From positions 10,230,001 through 10,294,000 of the forward strand of contig NZ_CP107780.1 of assembly GCF_036345175.1 (NCBI RefSeq): a stretch of DNA of 64,000 nucleotides, written 5' to 3'. The notes beneath the pieces were generated by a model. It did not search any database. It was given only the letters and a program-made list of their open reading frames with translations, and was not told where the DNA came from. This document shows positions 25,622-34,630 of this stretch, piece after piece. This DNA comes from Streptomyces sp. NBC_00576. GTDB lineage: Bacteria > Actinomycetota > Actinomycetes > Streptomycetales > Streptomycetaceae. The number at the start of each line of letters is the position of its first letter. The first letter of the stretch is position 1. A program made the translations under genes and the position numbers.

Positions 25622-26533
25622 CTAGAGGACGGTAAAGAAATCCACCATCTTGGGGATCGCCTGGTCCACGTACTCAGGCACGTCGTACAAGGCGATATGC
25701 GTTGCGCCTTCGATGACGAACAACTCCTTCGGCCCCTTGGAAAGCTCGTATGCCTGGTCGCTGAATACCTTTGTGTCCGCCTTGCTCCCTGCGATGAGGA
25801 GCATCGGCTGGGTAAGCAGTTCCGGGATCTGGTCGAACGTCGAGAAGGCGAACATCTTGTCCATGCTGGTCAGCAGGAAACGGCCCTTCGAATTTGGATG
25901 CTGGCCACGCGGCGTCCTGTAGTAGTCGTATCCCTCGCGCAGGAGGTCCGGGGTGCTTTCGTTGATCTCCTCCAGCGTTTCCGGTACGAACGGGGCGTAG
26001 ACAGGATCTGCTCCCCTTGCTTCCGCAGTGCGCTGCTGGGCGACCATTTCCAGCGTGCCGATCTGCTCGGCCACCGGGGACATGTGCCCCAGAAAAGCCC
26101 TGGAACCTTCGCCCATCGGAGCCGCGCTGACCGTAGCCACTGCCTTGAAGCGACGTTCGGTCTGGGCCACGCTGATTGCGTAGCCGCCGCCGGCACATAT
26201 GCCGAAGACCCCCATGCGTTCGGAGTCGACGAACGGGAGCGTGGTGAGGAAGTCGGCCGCACAGCGAGCGTCTTCCACCCGGGTCGTCGGGTCTTCCAGG
26301 AGGCGAGGTTCGCCACCGCTGGCTCCCTGATATGAGGAGTCGTAGACGACGGTGACGAATCCGTGCTCAGCGAGCTTCTTGGCGTAGTGGCCGATAGTCT
26401 GTTCCTTTACGCCTCCGGCCGGATGGATTCCGACGAGTGCCGGATATTTCTTGTCTTCGCTGAAGTTCTCTGGCAGATGGAGATGGCCCGCAATCTCTAC
26501 TGCCTTGTTCCTGAACGAAATAGCTTCAACCAT
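25622..26533 (-). CDS. Alpha/beta hydrolase (dienelactone-hydrolase-like, Cys nucleophile)
   Basis: 303 residues. Core alpha/beta hydrolase with the oxyanion region GIHPAGGVKEQT, nucleophile elbow FGICAGGGYA (Cys instead of Ser, as in dienelactone hydrolases), an insert of about 90 residues, and the acid and His in LIAGSKADTK and GATHIALYD. Relatives are often annotated as stress or acetyl-xylan-esterase-like hydrolases. Single gene; two GGGG/CCCC sites lie upstream at 26621-26676. Confidence 0.9.
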   Translation of the reverse strand: MVEAISFRNKAVEIAGHLHLPENFSEDKKYPALVGIHPAGGVKEQTIGHYAKKLAEHGFVTVVYDSSYQGASGGEPRLLEDPTTRVEDARCAADFLTTLPFVDSERMGVFGICAGGGYAISVAQTERRFKAVATVSAAPMGEGSRAFLGHMSPVAEQIGTLEMVAQQRTAEARGADPVYAPFVPETLEEINESTPDLLREGYDYYRTPRGQHPNSKGRFLLTSMDKMFAFSTFDQIPELLTQPMLLIAGSKADTKVFSDQAYELSKGPKELFVIEGATHIALYDVPEYVDQAIPKMVDFFTVL

Positions 26534-26620
26534 GGCGCGTGCCCTTTCGCAGCCTCGGTCCGCCGTCGGGCGGCCCTCAGATCATGGTCCGTCGATGCTC
26601 AGGGCATGTCTACTCGTGGT

Positions 26621-26676
26621 GGGGGGAGGAATCTTTCCCCTGGGTAAAACTCGCTGGGTAGGCAATTGTCCCCTGG
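26621..26676. promoter_or_regulatory. Pair of operator-like sites upstream of the alpha/beta hydrolase
   Basis: Site a (26621-26644): GGGGGGAGGAATC then TTTCCCCTGGG, sharing the GAATC centre with 17918. Site b (26654-26676): CTGGGTAGGCAATTG then TCCCCTGG. They lie about 90 and 120 bp before ATG 26533. The -10 match (TGAGCATC) is weaker than at the four best promoters. Confidence 0.5.
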
Positions 26677-26779
26677 TAGGGAAGCTCGGACTGCATCGAA
26701 AGATGTGTGCAATTTGCAAATATGCGGAGAGTTCCTTGGCGATGCGGTCGAGCATGGATGCGGAGGATTCCTTGGCTCG

Positions 26780-27420
26780 TTCCTCCCAGGCGAAGACGCA
26801 GGCTGTCGACCTCGACCTGGCCGATGTCGAGGTGCTGGTGGATCCGAGCGGTGGTGCCGGGCGGGTTGAGGATGTAGCGCAGGCCGGAGGAGCCCTTGTG
26901 GTTGACGGAGTCGGCGATCTGCACGTGCTGGAGCTTGTCGCCGGCGTAGCGCGTCAACGCCGCGATGTCCGCCATCGGGTCGGCCCCGGAGAGGTGGAAA
27001 CCGTGCGGGGCGCAGTAGAGGTAGTTCACCCAGGGCTTGTTGATGGCGCGGACCAGGTCTACCGCGAGGGTGTTCTCCTCGCAGAAGTCGTCCGGGTGGG
27101 CCCCTGGCTTCAAGGCGATGCCTCGCGCTCGAAGATCGGCAGCAACTCCTCCAGCGAGCGCCAGAACGCGGCCTCGGTCTCGGCAGCGCGCTCGGGGCGG
27201 CAGTTGAACTCCGAGTTCATCGGCGGGCATTCGAGGTCGGCGGTGATCTCGATCATTCGCTTCCGATAACGGACGGCGGTCTGCCGCTGGCTCTCGTCGG
27301 GTGACGACCACTTGTACAGCGGCAGCACGGACGACAAGTTCACGCCGTGCGTGCGCAGGGAGTTCTTGAGCTCGGCAATGCGCTTGTCCGCAGCCCTGCG
27401 CTGCCGGTCCGTGTGACGGT
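26780..27420 (-). pseudogene. Sugar phosphate isomerase/epimerase (TIM barrel), truncated and frameshifted
   Basis: The N-terminal piece reads KRIAELKNSLRTHGVNL, then SSVLPLYKWSSPDESQRQ and ELLPIFERE to a stop at 27110. After a one-base shift the family sequence resumes as GIALKPGAHPDDFCEENT, KPWVNYLYCAPHGFHL and KLQHVQIADS. The pattern matches xylose-isomerase-like/IolE-type epimerases, but the first strands and the C-terminus are missing. Non-functional. Its 5' part overlaps the region in front of the monooxygenase stop. Confidence 0.7.
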
Positions 27421-27455
27421 CACGATCCGGTTCCTTCCGTTGTCGGCGTCGCTGC

Positions 27456-28649
27456 TCACGACAGGGATGTCTCTTCGGCGTCGTAGCCGTAGATCCAGCC
27501 GTTGCCCACCAGGGGGTCGGAGCCGGCCAGGGCGGCGTCGCGGGCCTGCTGTTCGGGCCCGTCGGGCAGGTGGTTGATGTCGCGGCGGTCGTGACTGACC
27601 TGCTGCAGGCGGGTGGTGCGTTCGATGCGTGCCGACTCGTAATGCTTCAGGGCCTGTTCGGGGTCGTCGGCGGCTGCGGCGAGGCAACGGGCCAGTACGG
27701 CGGCGTCCTCGATGGACTGGGCCGCGCCCTGGGCGAAAAAGGGGAACATGGGGTGGGCGGCGTCACCGAGCAGGGTGATCCGGCCATGGCTCCAGCGCCG
27801 CAGGGGCCTGCGCTCCAGCAGCGCCCAGCGTCCTGGGTCGCCGCCGACCGCGATCAGATCCGTCACCCGCGGGTCCCAGCCGGCGAACTCGGCGTGGAAC
27901 TCCTCGACCGTGGCCGTCGCGCTCCAGGACTCATCGGTGTAGTCCCCGGCCGGGGCGGCGGCGAAGATGTTGACGGACTCCCCGCCGGAGATCGGGTAGT
28001 GCACGAAGTGCCGTCCGGGCCCGAGCCAGAGCGTCTGGGCACGGCGACGCGCGAAGTCGGGGACGGCTTCGGCGGGGACGATGGTGCGGAAGGCACACAG
28101 GCCGGAGTACGACGGCGGTGCCGGTTCTGCCACCGCGCCGCGGACGACGGAGTGCACGCCGTCGGCCCCGATGACGACGTCGGCCTCGGCTCGGCTGCCG
28201 TCCGCGAAGCGCAGCAGCGCGCCGTCCGGACCCGCTTCGACGCCAGTGCATCGGGCGCCCAGGCGGATCCACTCGCCGGGCACGGCCGATCTGATGGCGT
28301 CCAGCAGATCGGCCCGGTGGGTGACGTAGGTGCGCTCGTCGTAGAGCCGCTCGCACACGACGCTCAGCTTCTCCACAGACAGCACCCCACCGTCGGCCCA
28401 GCGACGGAACTCCCAGCCCCAGTCCAACGGCACGGCCCGGCGCAGAAACCGCTCCATGACGCCGAGGCGCCGCAGCAGCCGTACGGCGTTGGGCGCCACG
28501 ACCAGCCCGGCGCCGACCTCGGTCAGTGCCGACGCCTGCTCGTGGACTCTGGCGGTGAGCCCCGCACGGTGCAGGAAGGCGGCGGCAGCCAGACCGCCGA
28601 TGCCACCCCCGACGATGGCGATCCGCGGGCCGTGCACAAGAGCGGGCAT
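27456..28649 (-). CDS. FAD-dependent aromatic monooxygenase (PHBH fold, salicylate/3-hydroxybenzoate hydroxylase-like)
   Basis: 397 residues. Dinucleotide-binding IAIVGGGIGGLAAAAFL, the DG motif VVIGADGVHSVVR, and the FAD ribityl motif LLGDAAHPMFPFFAQGAAQSIED. Hydroxylates an aromatic ring using NAD(P)H and O2. ATG 28649 is preceded by GGAGAGGAG. It is divergent from an IclR regulator, the usual arrangement for aromatic-acid catabolism, and the regulator probably acts at 28731-28747. Confidence 0.92.
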   Translation of the reverse strand: MPALVHGPRIAIVGGGIGGLAAAAFLHRAGLTARVHEQASALTEVGAGLVVAPNAVRLLRRLGVMERFLRRAVPLDWGWEFRRWADGGVLSVEKLSVVCERLYDERTYVTHRADLLDAIRSAVPGEWIRLGARCTGVEAGPDGALLRFADGSRAEADVVIGADGVHSVVRGAVAEPAPPSYSGLCAFRTIVPAEAVPDFARRRAQTLWLGPGRHFVHYPISGGESVNIFAAAPAGDYTDESWSATATVEEFHAEFAGWDPRVTDLIAVGGDPGRWALLERRPLRRWSHGRITLLGDAAHPMFPFFAQGAAQSIEDAAVLARCLAAAADDPEQALKHYESARIERTTRLQQVSHDRRDINHLPDGPEQQARDAALAGSDPLVGNGWIYGYDAEETSLS

Positions 28650-28730
28650 GGAGCCACTCCTCTCCTTCGAGGGGAACGTCCTGGTAACACCGCGATCCTC
28701 ACCCGCGTCCCGCTCCACCGGAAGCAGCTA

Positions 28731-28747
28731 TGTTCATTCAATGGACA
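28731..28747. promoter_or_regulatory. IclR-type operator candidate
   Basis: TGTTCATT-C-AATGGACA: 17-bp dyad with one mismatch in the divergent promoter region of the monooxygenase and IclR genes. Confidence 0.5.
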
Positions 28748-28784
28748 TCCTCTTTCGGCAACCCCCGCGGAGGGTGGAGGCCTG

Positions 28785-29594
28785 ATGCCCCGTACGAGTC
28801 AGCCCGGCCGGAGCGTGGGTTCTCGGATGTTCGAGGTGCTCTTCGCGTTCCGGCCCGGCCGGTCCCGGCTCACCCTCGCCGACCTGACCCGGGAGACCGG
28901 CCTGCCCCATGCCACAGTGCGTCGGCTGGCACTGGAACTCGTCGGGGCCGGAGCACTGGACCGGGCCCCGGACGGCGCCTTCACGGTGGGCATCCGGCTG
29001 TGGCAGCTCGGCACGCTGGCGCCGTTGAGTGTTCCCTTGCGCACTGTGGCCTTGCCGTTCATGGACGACCTGCACACCGCGCTGCGCCAGCATGTCCAAC
29101 TGGCGGTACTGGAGGGCACCGAGGCGGTGCTGGTCGAACGGCTGTCGGCCGGTAACGCCGTGGATGTCGCGTCGAGGCTCGGCGGGCGGCTGCCGCTGCA
29201 CAGCTCCGGTGTGGGCAAGGTGCTGCTCGCCCACGCCTGCCCCGAACTGGTCGAGCAGGTCATCGCGCAGGGCCTGTCGGCGTACACCGAGCGCACCGTC
29301 ACCGATCCTGCGCGGCTGCGCACGATGCTGGCCGAGTGCCGCGAGACCGGCGTGGCGGTGGTCCGCCAGGAAACAACACCGGCGGTCGATTCGGTGGCCA
29401 CCCGTGTCCTCAACGCCGACGGCGAGGTCGTCGCGGCCCTGTCGGTCGTCGTAGGCACCGGGTCGGTCGATCTGTGGGCCGTACGGCCGGCGGTCATCGC
29501 CTCCGGCCTGGCCGTGTCCCGCAGGCTCGGCTGGCATCCGTCGGTCGGAGTGCGCTGGGTCGGCTTTCCGCGGCCGGACACCCAGGACCGGTGA
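28785..29594 (+). CDS. IclR-family transcriptional regulator
   Basis: 269 residues. Winged HTH (LTLADLTRETGLPHATVRRL) and the IclR effector domain (VLVERLSAG, LPLHSSGVGKVLLA, VATRVLNADGEVVAALSVV). ATG 28785 has GGAGG 5 nt upstream. Divergent from the FAD monooxygenase at 27456-28649, which it probably controls in response to an aromatic ligand. Confidence 0.93.
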   Translation: MPRTSQPGRSVGSRMFEVLFAFRPGRSRLTLADLTRETGLPHATVRRLALELVGAGALDRAPDGAFTVGIRLWQLGTLAPLSVPLRTVALPFMDDLHTALRQHVQLAVLEGTEAVLVERLSAGNAVDVASRLGGRLPLHSSGVGKVLLAHACPELVEQVIAQGLSAYTERTVTDPARLRTMLAECRETGVAVVRQETTPAVDSVATRVLNADGEVVAALSVVVGTGSVDLWAVRPAVIASGLAVSRRLGWHPSVGVRWVGFPRPDTQDR

Positions 29595-29599
29595 TCTCG

Positions 29600-29800
29600 C
29601 GGAAGGAGGCCTGACCGGTCCAGGAGCCTCGTTCTGTGGCTGAGCAACCATCCACCGGGCGACCCTGCGGGCGACGTCGGTGCCGTAGCCATGTTCGACG
29701 ACGGCCAAGGCGAGGACGGTGCCCCCCCGCTTATGCCTGCGCTGGTGACGCCATCCAGGCCCTCCGACACGCGCATCCCGCACCGTTGACAGTCTCCAGC
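29600..29800 (-). pseudogene. Relic of a GlxA-type AraC regulator
   Basis: Minus-strand fragments DGVTSAGISGG and, after a frameshift, LALAVVEHGYGTDVARRV and ARWMVA match the end of the DJ-1-like domain of GlxA-family regulators (usual form TSAGV.AGIDLALALVE.DHG...VAR.MV). The AraC-type DNA-binding domain and the N-terminal part are missing. Confidence 0.45.
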
Positions 29801-30309
29801 GGTCTGCCAGAACGGCTGTCAGGCCGAGCCGCGCGACGTCTGCCCTCGCTCCTTCATCCGGTCTCGGGACATGTGTTGCCAGGTAAGAACCTGGCACCTG
29901 GTCCATCCTGCGCACCATCCTGGCCAAACCCCATCATCACTGGCCTCAACGACTTGATCGCTCTCGTCCCGCAGGAAACGTATGGTGCCGCCCTTGACCA
30001 GTGGCACGACTCTTGCGGTCTTTGCTGCCTTCCATTTCACTGTGCGCGTCTTCTGGTTCTTGGTTTCCCGCTGTTTGGATGCAGGGCACCCCATCGTGCG
30101 GGGCTGTGCTGCGCGGTCACGCCGAAGGAGCAGTCGCGATGGGTGCGCATCAGTTCGTCGAGCAAGGATGCGTGAGCCTCTTCGCGCCGCCGCCCCCACC
30201 AGTTCCCTCGACAGCCAGAGGCGCGCGACTCCACAAACGCCTTGCTGAGGCGGCGGGTTCCGCAGCGAGACGGGCGATTCCGTGAAAAGCCGAAGGAGAG
30301 TGAGATGAC
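29801..30309. other. Gap with a perfect hairpin
   Basis: No gene supported; base composition is less GC-rich than the neighbours. TGCCAGGT-AAGA-ACCTGGCA at 29877-29896 is a perfect 8-bp stem with a 4-nt loop, possibly a terminator. The ribosome site of the next gene (GGAGAGTGAG) lies at the right end. Confidence 0.45.
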
Positions 30310-30816
30310 ATGACCGACACTCCACCCACCACGCCGACGCCCTTCGATCGACCGCAAGGGCTGGATTCACCCATCGTGCCCAAGATCATCAAACTGGCGT
30401 CCCGGTTCAATGTCGCCGTCTATCGCGCCACGGGCGGGCGGATCGGTGGCAAGTGGAGGATCGGAAGCGCCTTCCCTCGCGGTGTGCCCGTCTGTCTCGT
30501 GACCACCAGGGGGCGCAAGAGCGGCTTGCCGCGCACCCAGCCCCTGCTCTGCTTGGGTGATGGTGATCGTGTGATTCTCGTGGCGTCGCAGGGTGGCCTA
30601 CCGAAGAACCCCTTGTGGTATCGAAATCTTCAAGCAGATCCGCGGATCACCGTCCAGGTCCGCAGCAGCGTGCGTGACATGCTCGCGCGTACCGCCGATC
30701 CTGTCGAGCGCGCAGTGCTCTGGCCGAGACTTGTCGCAATGTACGCCGACTTCGACAAGTACCAGGCGTGGACCGACCGGCAGATCCCCGTTGTCATCTG
30801 CGAGCCGGCCCCGTAG
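30310..30816 (+). CDS. Deazaflavin (F420)-dependent nitroreductase family protein
   Basis: 168 residues, DUF385/Ddn-type split barrel: VAVYRATGGRIGGKWRIG, then VCLVTTRGRKSGLPRTQPLL, VASQGGLPKNPLWYRNLQAD and RLVAMYADFDKYQAWTDR. The TxGRKSG and PKNPxWYxNL motifs bind F420. Mycobacterial and Streptomyces members reduce quinones or other electrophiles with F420H2. Monocistronic; GGAGAGTGAG stands 5-10 nt before the ATG. Confidence 0.92.
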   Translation: MTDTPPTTPTPFDRPQGLDSPIVPKIIKLASRFNVAVYRATGGRIGGKWRIGSAFPRGVPVCLVTTRGRKSGLPRTQPLLCLGDGDRVILVASQGGLPKNPLWYRNLQADPRITVQVRSSVRDMLARTADPVERAVLWPRLVAMYADFDKYQAWTDRQIPVVICEPAP

Positions 30817-30891
30817 GCGATCCCAAGGTGTAAGTCGTCCATCGGCGGCGGGCAGGCGCGTGTGATCGGGATCTTGGAACCGGGGTTGTGG

Positions 30892-31152
30892 GTGGCTGAA
30901 CTTGAGGACCTGTTCCTGCGGGTCGGCGGCAGGTTTTCGAGGGTCTAGCCGCAGCGGCGGATACGGGACTACGTACGCGGTCTGCTGGGGCCCTGTCAGT
31001 CGAAAGAACGGCTGGTAGCCGGCCGGGTTCGCAGGTCACCGCACACCGGACGGGCGCAGCGGCTGCCGGCGGGAAGCCGGTGGGACCTCGACGAGATCCG
31101 CGACGACCTTCAGCGGCAGTTCTCGGTAGCGCCGGGGACTTTACGTCAATAA
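30892..31152 (+). mobile_element. IS701-family transposase N-terminal remnant with in-frame stop
   Basis: From GTG 30892: AELEDLFLRVGGRFSRV, TAG, then in the same frame PQRRIRDYVRGLLGP, RWDLDEIRDDL. This follows the N-terminus of IS701-type transposases (ELDALFARV..RF.RVEPRRRA..YLRGLL.P... WDAD.VRDDL). No catalytic domain follows. A second scrap of this transposase class is at 3350-3432. Confidence 0.6.
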
Positions 31153-31407
31153 GTGCTCGGTAGGCGGGTGTTGGTGGGAGCCTGAGATATGACGATGCGT
31201 CAGCCGGGCTGTCTCTCCGCCTGTGCGCTGCGGGCCAGGTTCGCACTGCCTCTTGCTGGTCAGGAGCCTGAATTTGAGTGTCATGGGCCGGTGGCGGAGC
31301 ATGTCGCGTCGGAGTCGTGGCGGCTTTTCGGTGACCCGAGCGGGAGGACAGGGCCAGGGGGCGGGAAAGTCTTCTCGCTCGGGTCTGTCGACAGGACCGT
31401 GCGGTCC

Positions 31408-33234
31408 CTATGCGGTGTGTAGGCCCCGTTCCGCCGTGCCATGGGTACACGCGCGCGGGGCGGCAGTGCGGCGGCGCAGGAAGCCGGGCAGGGGGAGGGC
31501 GAGGTCGATGAAGCCTTCTGCCTGCATGGCGGCGAGGCCGATGCGGGGGAGGTCGCTGGAGGTGCGGTAGACGACGAAGCGTGGTTCCCAGCGGGGGCGG
31601 AACTTGGCGTTGAACTTGTACAGGGATTCGATCTGGAACCAGCGGGAGAGGAAGACCAGTAGTCCGCGCCAGGCGCGGAGTACGGGGCCGGCGCCGATTT
31701 TCTCGCCGCGGGCGAGTGCTGAGCGGAACATGGCGAAGTTGAGTGAGACGCGGGCGATGCCGAGGCGGGGGGCGGCTTCCAGGGCGGCCACGATGAGGAG
31801 TTCGTTCATGCCGGGGTCGGCGGAGCGGTCGCGGCGCATCAGGTCGAGGGAGACGCCGTCGGTGCCCCAGGGTACGAAGTGCAGGATGGCTTTGAGGTCG
31901 CCGTAGGGGCCCGGTTGGTCGTCGGTCTTGTGGGCGGTGGCGATGAGGCAGTCGCCGTCGTCGGGGTCGCCGATGCGGCCCAGGGCCATGGAGAAGCCGC
32001 GTTCGGTGTCGGTGCCGCGCCAGTCGTCGGCGGCGTGGCGGATCCGTTCCAGTTCGGCCTGGCCGAGGTCACGGATGCGCCGTACCCGGGTTTCGTAGCC
32101 TGCGCGTTCGATGCGTTTGACCATCTGGCGCACGTTGCGCATCGCGCGCCCGGAGAGGGAGAAATCCGCGACGTCCACCACCGCCTCGTCGCCCAGTTCG
32201 AGGGCGTCGAGGCCGGTTTCGCGGGTCCAGACCTCGCCGCCGGTCTCGGAGCAGCCCATGACGGCGGGGGTCCAGGAGTGGGCCTTGGCTTCGTCCATGA
32301 AGCGTTCGATGGCGCCGGGCCAGGCTTCGACGTCGCCGATCGGGTCGCCGCTGGCGAGCATCACGCCGGACACGACCCGGTAGGTGACGGCGGCCTTGCC
32401 GCTGGGGGAGAAGACGACCGCCTTGTCGCGGCGCAGTGCGAAGTGGCCGAGGGAGTCGCGGCGGCCGTGCTTGTCGAGGAGGACGCGCAGGCGGTCCTCG
32501 TCCTGGGGGGTCAGGTGTGCGGCCGGGTGTTCGGGCCGGAAGGCGAAGTAGATGGTGGTGAGGGCGGTGAGCAGGCCGAGGGCGCCGAGCGAGAAACCGA
32601 CCGTCCAGGAGGTGGGCCCGTCGTAGTCGACGGGGCCCTCGAAGCCGAACAGGCCGTACAGGACGTGGGTGATGCGGTCCGCGAGGCTCGGGTCGCCGAC
32701 TGTCCGTCGGCCGTGGACGCTGACGATGACCAGACCGATCAGAATCGAAGCGGTACCCCACAAAAGGAAGTTGGAAAGGGCGCGCCAGCGGCTGCGCGGG
32801 TCGGGCAGGGCCGCGAACTCACCTCGGTGGCGGATCAACAGCGTCAACAGGGCCAGTGAGATGAGCAGGCCGAAGGCCGAGTGCCGGTAGGCGAACTGCG
32901 ACACGGCACCGGCCGGAAGCAGCACGACGGCGGCCCGCCAGGCGCGGCGCTTGCGGCGGCGCAAACCGTGCGCGAGCAGGAGCAGCAGCAGACCGGTGCT
33001 GAGCGAGAGCGCGGCGGCGAACGGGCCGAGCGCGCCAGGCAGCACCTCGGCGACGGTGTGCATACGGCTGTGCCGGAAGCGCGCGAAGACGCCGGCCAGC
33101 ACGTCCAGTAGTCCGATGGCCGCACAGGCCTTTGCGATCAGGGCGGGAACGGCATCAGGGCGCGGGCCGAGAAGTACCCGGCGCAGCCGGGGGTGCGACC
33201 TGCACGCAGCGAGGATGTGGGACAGAGAGGTCAC
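31408..33234 (-). CDS. DUF2156 / MprF-C-like membrane protein (aminoacyl-phosphatidylglycerol synthase type)
   Basis: 608 residues. N-terminal half with about six membrane helices (LLDVLAGVFARF, LLLLLLAHGL, FGLLISLALLTLL, ASILIGLVIVSV, SLGALGLLTALTTIYF); C-terminal half is the GNAT-like DUF2156 domain found in lysyl-phosphatidylglycerol synthases (KAVVFSPSGKAAVTYR, SGDPIGD, SLDLMRRD, FRSALARGEKIGAGP, YKFNAKFRPRWEPRFVVY). Family role: transfer of an aminoacyl group to membrane lipid, lowering envelope negative charge. The GTG start overlaps the stop of the methyltransferase gene (GTGA), so translation is probably coupled. Ends about 255 bp from the IS701 scrap. Confidence 0.88.
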   Translation of the reverse strand: MTSLSHILAACRSHPRLRRVLLGPRPDAVPALIAKACAAIGLLDVLAGVFARFRHSRMHTVAEVLPGALGPFAAALSLSTGLLLLLLAHGLRRRKRRAWRAAVVLLPAGAVSQFAYRHSAFGLLISLALLTLLIRHRGEFAALPDPRSRWRALSNFLLWGTASILIGLVIVSVHGRRTVGDPSLADRITHVLYGLFGFEGPVDYDGPTSWTVGFSLGALGLLTALTTIYFAFRPEHPAAHLTPQDEDRLRVLLDKHGRRDSLGHFALRRDKAVVFSPSGKAAVTYRVVSGVMLASGDPIGDVEAWPGAIERFMDEAKAHSWTPAVMGCSETGGEVWTRETGLDALELGDEAVVDVADFSLSGRAMRNVRQMVKRIERAGYETRVRRIRDLGQAELERIRHAADDWRGTDTERGFSMALGRIGDPDDGDCLIATAHKTDDQPGPYGDLKAILHFVPWGTDGVSLDLMRRDRSADPGMNELLIVAALEAAPRLGIARVSLNFAMFRSALARGEKIGAGPVLRAWRGLLVFLSRWFQIESLYKFNAKFRPRWEPRFVVYRTSSDLPRIGLAAMQAEGFIDLALPLPGFLRRRTAAPRACTHGTAERGLHTA

Positions 33235-33950
33235 TGGCTCACTTCGCCCCGTGTCTGCTGCGGGTCGCCGGACGAGACGCAGGGGCGTTGCAGGTGCCAG
33301 ACGTGGGCTGGGCGCAGGTTGGCCCACACGGTCCGGCGGCCGATGGTGTAGCTGCGCTCGTACGCGGACATGATTTCGTTCACCGCGGCGCGTCGGCGCG
33401 CTTCGCTCCGTGATGCGGTTACGGCACGGAGCTCGCGCATGCCGACGAAGGTGAAGTAGGTCAGGGTGCCGCCGGGATGCAGCAGTTCCATGTAGCGGGC
33501 CAGGATGCGCTCGGCCTGTACCGGAGTGAAGTTGGTCAGCGGCAGCCCGGAGACGATCACGTCATAGCGGTCCTCGGTGTCAAGGTCTTCAAGGCGCGTC
33601 TGGCGCACCGTCACGGGTCCGGGTCTGCCTGCCGGGGCGGTGTACGTGGCGACGAGGTGGCGCAGTTGCGTGGCGAAGCGGGGATCGGCTTCGACGATGT
33701 CCAGGCGGCTGCCCCGGGGCAGTTGGGACATCAGGGAGGCGGTGACCGCGCCGGCCCCGGCTTCCAGCACTGCCAGTGGGCGGGGTGCCTGGACCCGCAC
33801 GGGTTCGGTCAGGGCCCGGGCCAGCGCGTTTCCGCTGGGGGCGGCAGCACGGGCGGGCCGCAGATCGCGGGCCGTTTCGATCAGGAACATCCAGCCTTCG
33901 GCATTGCGCTGCGCCAGGACTCTTTCGTGGGAGGTGGTCCAGCTGTTCAT
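33231..33950 (-). CDS. SAM-dependent methyltransferase 1 (phospholipid-methyltransferase-like)
   Basis: 239 residues, class I fold: VLEAGAGAVTASL motif I, IVEADPRF acidic loop, YDVIVSGLPLTNF motif IV (PLTNF-type as in PmtA-like lipid methyltransferases). Close paralogue of 55073-55798. Motif I lacks the usual GxGxG spacing (AGAGA-VTA against AGAGTGPVT in the paralogue), suggesting a two-residue deletion at the SAM loop that may weaken activity. Preceded by the conserved operator and a TACCGT -10 element 7 nt before the ATG, so leaderless. Confidence 0.88.
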   Translation of the reverse strand: MNSWTTSHERVLAQRNAEGWMFLIETARDLRPARAAAPSGNALARALTEPVRVQAPRPLAVLEAGAGAVTASLMSQLPRGSRLDIVEADPRFATQLRHLVATYTAPAGRPGPVTVRQTRLEDLDTEDRYDVIVSGLPLTNFTPVQAERILARYMELLHPGGTLTYFTFVGMRELRAVTASRSEARRRAAVNEIMSAYERSYTIGRRTVWANLRPAHVWHLQRPCVSSGDPQQTRGEVSQ

Positions 33951-33957
33951 GGGTTCG

Positions 33958-34025
33958 ACGGTAAACGCTGGTGATCCGCATCGGATCCGTCGTTCTGCGA
34001 CGGTGATCCCCTACGAAAGTAGGGG
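33958..34025 (-). promoter_or_regulatory. Palindrome-operator promoter of the methyltransferase 1 / MprF-like operon
   Basis: Operator CCCCTAC-TTTC-GTAGGGG (34008-34025, 7-bp perfect arms), then TACCGT (33958-33963) as -10, 7 nt, ATG 33950. If the eighth arm position is counted, operator to -10 is 43 nt, the same as at 55016-55060 and 53005-52961. The body (TCGCAGAACGACGGATCC) is nearly identical to that before 55073. Confidence 0.75.
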
Positions 34026-34193
34026 GCCGACAGGGCAGATGTCGGACAATGAGCCGCAGCGGTTGCTCTCGTGTGCCGTCGTCGTCGATCAAGCTGGTTA
34101 CGCCCGCGACAGATCCGCAGGCGTCCGCGAGGGTTCCTTTGCGCCAAGTCCGGTGCGCCAAGTCCGGCCGAAGGACGCCGTTCAGCCCTCGCG

Positions 34194-34610
34194 TCAGATT
34201 GGCCAGTTTCTGGACTGCGATGACGGACGTAGCGGAACGGGCTCGGGAAGAGGAGTCGCCGCCGCTGGTGACATGCCGTCGAGGATGAGGGAGAGGCAGC
34301 GGCGCCAGCCTTCGCTGGCCGGGTCCATGGTCCACAGCAGGCTGAAGAGCATGGCCATGATTCTGGGCAGGTCGTCCGGTACGAGGTCGGCGCGGATGCG
34401 TCCGATCTCCTGGGCGCGTCGGGTGAGAAGGGTCATCGACGCGTAGTACGGGTCGATGACGTCCGAGATGACGGCGCCGGCCCTTCTCGCGGCGGCCACG
34501 GTGTTGTGCTCGCGGGCGGCCAGCGTCATGGCGGCGTCGATGACGGAGTCGAGTGCGCGTAGCGGGTCGCCGCGGGGACCGCGGGGTGCGGAGTAGGGCG
34601 CTGCTTGCAG
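34194..34610 (-). pseudogene. C-terminal domain of a TetR regulator lacking its DNA-binding part
   Basis: Minus-strand frame reads PLRALDSVIDAAMTLAAREH, AARRAGAVISDVIDPYY, RRAQEIGRIRADLVPDDL and FSLLWTMDP, the TetR_C ligand domain of Streptomyces regulators. The N-terminal helix-turn-helix is replaced upstream by CACACGCC repeats and the large hairpin at 34631-34701. Not functional as a regulator. Confidence 0.7.
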
Positions 34611-34630
34611 CAAGTAGGAAGCCGCACATT

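Noticed and set aside
27570..28784. Upstream part of the 674-codon frame that contains the IclR gene
   Set aside because: The first 405 codons are antisense to the FAD monooxygenase; the real IclR gene starts at 28785 with GGAGG in front.
34008..34025. The CCCCTAC-GAAA-GTAGGGG palindrome as a GNRA-tetraloop RNA hairpin
   Set aside because: Read in the direction of the adjacent genes the loop is TTTC for the methyltransferases, and the element lies upstream of the -10 elements, so it is not transcribed in those mRNAs; a DNA operator fits better.
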